Below, one piece after another: positions 33,040-35,268 of a stretch of DNA of 35,268 nucleotides (positions within the stretch are counted from its first letter, which is position 1; every line of letters begins with the position of its first letter). The DNA comes from Stramenopiles sp. TOSAG23-6. Taxonomy: Eukaryota > Sar. A program made the position numbers and the translations under genes. The stretch covers positions 1 through 35,268 of the forward strand of contig LT635946.1 in assembly GCA_900128565.1 (NCBI GenBank), written 5' to 3'. Below the pieces are notes generated by a model. That model saw nothing but the letters and a program-made list of their open reading frames with translations. It was not told where the DNA came from and searched no databases.

Positions 33040-35175
33040 TTAAGTTGCATCTGCTTTACATCTACATAGTAAATTCTCAATAACATCTTTTGATCCTCTT
33101 GGAACATTTGAAGGATCCAGTTGCCTGAGCCACATTCGCTGCTGAACACTACTAAGCTTTTGTATATTTTCAGCAGATATCTCCAAATTTTTTAAACGAA
33201 GATTCTCTACAGGACACTTTGAAAATGAATGAAACTGGTTACAAACCTTGCAGGGTTTTGGACGTCGCTTTTTACGTTTTTGCTTGGGCTTACTACTATC
33301 AATAGCAGCAGTGCCTTCACAATGAGTTGATGTTTTTGATGAATCATAAGCACCGGGAGCACCATTCAGACCAATAACACTATGATCACCATGTATTCGA
33401 CCCTGTTTACCTAGTCGTTTCTTGAACATTCGTTGATTCCGTTTCTTGATCTCTTCTGGAGACTTATCCTTTTCAGCCTTTTTATACGCTTCTTTTTGAC
33501 GCTTGATTTCACTCTCTCGAATATCTTTTGAAGCAAGACCTGGAATACATAATTTTTTACCAAATCTTTCAAGTGTATCTGAGTATGGAGTATATATACT
33601 TTTTAAATTGTGATGGTTATTTAACAACCTGGCAGCACGAACAGATAGACCTACAGCTTCCATAATACGACATTTCCAAACTTCATAGTGTGTGTCCTTT
33701 GGACGCCACTGTGCCAAGGTTGATATTATACTTTCACATATATTATTTTGTTGCACACCAGTCTTTTGGTTCCAAATACCACTATCTTTACTGAAGACTT
33801 TAACATGTAAAATATGATTTAGCTGCTTTATTTGTGCGTCACAAGTTACAACAGAACCGGCTTTCTTTTTGAATTCACTGTGATGATTGCAATTTTCATC
33901 CTGACATTGACCTGTCAAGTGAGGCCATGCGTGCTCCTTCCAACATTTCATCATCTCATCTCGAAGGTTCCATACAGTACCAGGAAAATTTACATTTTCT
34001 GTTCCATCTCTATTAAATCTCTCTAGCTTATGTCTAAACCGAGTGAAGAGATAGTTCAGAGCAAGCTGAACTCGCAAAGCAAAATTACTATTTGTACTTT
34101 TGTGCATCTTTGTTTTAGACTTACTACGATTTGTATTTGTTATACAGTCACACACAACACCGACATCACCAACAACAACACTGACATCACCACCAACAAC
34201 ACTGACATCACCACCAACAACACCGACATCACCACCAACAACACCGGCATCACCAACATTGACATCACTAACAACAGCATCACCATTCTTATTTTTCTTA
34301 TTTGCAATGTATAACGGGCAGTCACTGTAGTGACAACCACAAACAACTTTAATATCTTTTTTTTTGGTTCCAAATTTCAAAGATGATTTTTGCAGAGCTA
34401 AAGCTTGCTGGACTTGACCAAAATTATGGGCTATTGTTGATGAAACTGCTGTGATAGGTTTATAGCAACGCCTAACTTTGTGGATCCAGCAACGCACTGA
34501 ATTACACAAATTGAAAACCTCACGGCAATCACCATCTGCGTGCGTATCACCATCTGATGAATGAATCGTAACAACATAATTTCCATTTGGGCCATCACGA
34601 TTCTTGATTGACTTTAGTCCTTTACGGCGACAAATACTCTCAAAGTATGTGCCATCAGCTACTTTTTCGCCTTCAACATCATCAGGTATTGTTTGACCTT
34701 TTATGTCAAACAATTCATCATCACGTGACGATACCATATTCCACGCAATTAGAAGTCCTGAGATCAAATCCACGAAAACAACTCCACCAATGTCTGATGG
34801 CGAAGAGTGGTTTTTTTTTGACCGGATAACCCAATAACCATCACTTTTGAGCATCATTGAGAGACGACCTCCAGGTGAATGAGGATCACGCGAATCAACA
34901 ACTTCAAAGCCAGCTTCAAAGAGTTGTTCAAGTGTTGGCATAACACAATGAACTCCATACAATTTATAGAGGTTGTTGTATTGGCGTTCTGAAACAGAGT
35001 GCCTACCAGAAAGATCTCGTTCCTCCTTATACTCACCATGACTTTTACCTCTCCAAAATGAAGAAGCAAGATCGCGAAGCGTAGGAACATCACTCACTGA
35101 TGTTTCAATACATTCTTTGTAATTCATGCATCGTTCTCGGAGGGCCTGTGACTGCGATGACGATCGAAATTTGAC
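33040..35175 (-). CDS. Mutator-like (MULE) transposase-like protein, 5' end uncertain
   Basis: The open frame of over 700 codons ends in TAA at 33042-33040. Its 5' limit is uncertain: the frame stays open to the window edge, the first ATG is at 35127 (MNYKECIETS), and an acceptor-like GAGCAG at 35181-35176 would start an exon at 35175, which I use. The core has the order expected of MULE DDE transposases: VVFVDLISG (candidate first Asp), then DGDCREVFNLC followed by CWIH (the D...CxxH signature), then NNICESI with the candidate catalytic Glu, followed by RPKDTHYEVWKCRI. The C-terminus has a basic Lys/Arg tract and CKVCNQFHSFSKCP (C-x2-C-x3-H-x4-C), one residue shorter than a classic zinc knuckle. 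A GGDV-type repeat interrupts the middle. The family call is pattern-based. No inverted termini were located, so it may be a domesticated or fragmentary copy. Confidence 0.6.
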   Translation of the reverse strand, partial: VKFRSSSQSQALRERCMNYKECIETSVSDVPTLRDLASSFWRGKSHGEYKEERDLSGRHSVSERQYNNLYKLYGVHCVMPTLEQLFEAGFEVVDSRDPHSPGGRLSMMLKSDGYWVIRSKKNHSSPSDIGGVVFVDLISGLLIAWNMVSSRDDELFDIKGQTIPDDVEGEKVADGTYFESICRRKGLKSIKNRDGPNGNYVVTIHSSDGDTHADGDCREVFNLCNSVRCWIHKVRRCYKPITAVSSTIAHNFGQVQQALALQKSSLKFGTKKKDIKVVCGCHYSDCPLYIANKKNKNGDAVVSDVNVGDAGVVGGDVGVVGGDVSVVGGDVSVVVGDVGVVCDCITNTNRSKSKTKMHKSTNSNFALRVQLALNYLFTRFRHKLERFNRDGTENVNFPGTVWNLRDEMMKCWKEHAWPHLTGQCQDENCNHHSEFKKKAGSVVTCDAQIKQLNHILHVKVFSKDSGIWNQKTGVQQNNICESIISTLAQWRPKDTHYEVWKCRIMEAVGLSVRAARLLNNHHNLKSIYTPYSDTLERFGKKLCIPGLASKDIRESEIKRQKEAYKKAEKDKSPEEIKKRNQRMFKKRLGKQGRIHGDHSVIGLNGAPGAYDSSKTSTHCEGTAAIDSSKPKQKRKKRRPKPCKVCNQFHSFSKCPVENLRLKNLEISAENIQKLSSVQQRMWLRQLDPSNVPRGSKDVIENLLCRCKADAT
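34154..34268 (-). repeat. 21-bp coding minisatellite in MULE-like gene
   Basis: About five copies of a 21-bp unit; GACATCACC recurs at 34162, 34183, 34204 and 34225, with GGCATCACC at 34246. It encodes a heptad of the form GGDV(G/S)VV on the minus strand. The unit length is a multiple of three, so copy-number change keeps frame. It lies between the CxxH and NNICES parts of the transposase core. Confidence 0.8.
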
Positions 35176-35217
35176 CTGCTCATTACAGCAAGAACAACAA
35201 CCCCATGTATATAAGAC

Positions 35218-35268
35218 ATGTATTTTGGAAAAATATTTCAAAAAAAAATCGTTAGGTACAAAATTTCG
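35218..35268 (-). repeat. Intron-end-like sequence shared with the giant-gene intron
   Basis: The last 51 bp of the window align with 25773-25819 (the 3' end of the giant-gene intron) with one short A-run length difference and a few substitutions. The shared core, on the minus strand, is TTTGTACCTAACGATTTT. At the place where the intron ends in CACAG this copy reads CCAAAA, so the homologous acceptor is missing. It is probably the 3' part of an intron of the MULE-like gene that uses a later AG, or a decayed copy. Confidence 0.6.

Noticed and set aside
1-35268. tRNA, rRNA or prokaryotic operon elements
   Set aside because: Intergenic regions were read on both strands; no tRNA-like T-arm context, rRNA core or ribosome-binding-site/operon layout was seen.

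Overview
The window is nuclear DNA of an AT-rich unicellular eukaryote, most likely a stramenopile or another secondary-plastid-bearing or related protist. This rests on four things: a mitochondrial SLC25A44-type carrier, a nucleotide transporter of the plastid/bacterial NTT (TLC) family, a giant surface protein whose channel region resembles the TRP-like domains I associate with heterokont proteins, and spliceosomal intron signals (GT..AG with a CTAAC branch site). Lineage is inference. Nine isolated N calls and collapsed-looking repeats suggest a draft or single-cell/metagenome assembly. The standard stop codons fit every gene.

Layout. (1) 1-889, minus: 3'-truncated SLC25A44-like carrier. 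(2) 890-1254: short divergent promoter region with tightly packed palindromes. (3) 1255-2772, plus: NTT/TLC-type nucleotide transporter. (4) 3007-30254, minus: one enormous gene of two exons (4.4 kb and 22.8 kb, one ~80-95 nt intron) encoding a protein of about 9,050 residues. It has a signal peptide, then roughly 7,900 extracellular Cys-rich residues carrying SRCR-like, PAN-like, PA14, WSC, farnesoic-acid-methyltransferase-like, ShK-like, F5/8C, EGF, FN3 and GCC2/GCC3-type modules. After these come a membrane segment, two EF-hands, a multi-pass TRP-like region, and a cytosolic WW-PDZ-PDZ-PDZ-WW tail. (5) 30255-31076: intergenic, with one strong hairpin. (6) 31077-31952, plus: unrecognised 291-aa protein. 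(7) 31953-33039: gene-poor, poly-pyrimidine and satellite-like. (8) 33040 to about 35175, minus: gene with a Mutator-like (MULE) transposase signature, whose 5' end lies in intron-like sequence at the window edge.

How it fits together. The two transporter genes share a promoter region, but nothing shows that they act together. The giant gene reads as a single-chain surface sensor: adhesive and carbohydrate-binding ectodomains, a Ca2+-binding linker, a possible channel and a PDZ/WW scaffold. The most unusual signals are this architecture, recent homogenisation of an internal 585-bp module, extracellular domains that appear split by Cys-rich insertions, and about 50 nt of intron-end sequence shared by two unrelated genes.
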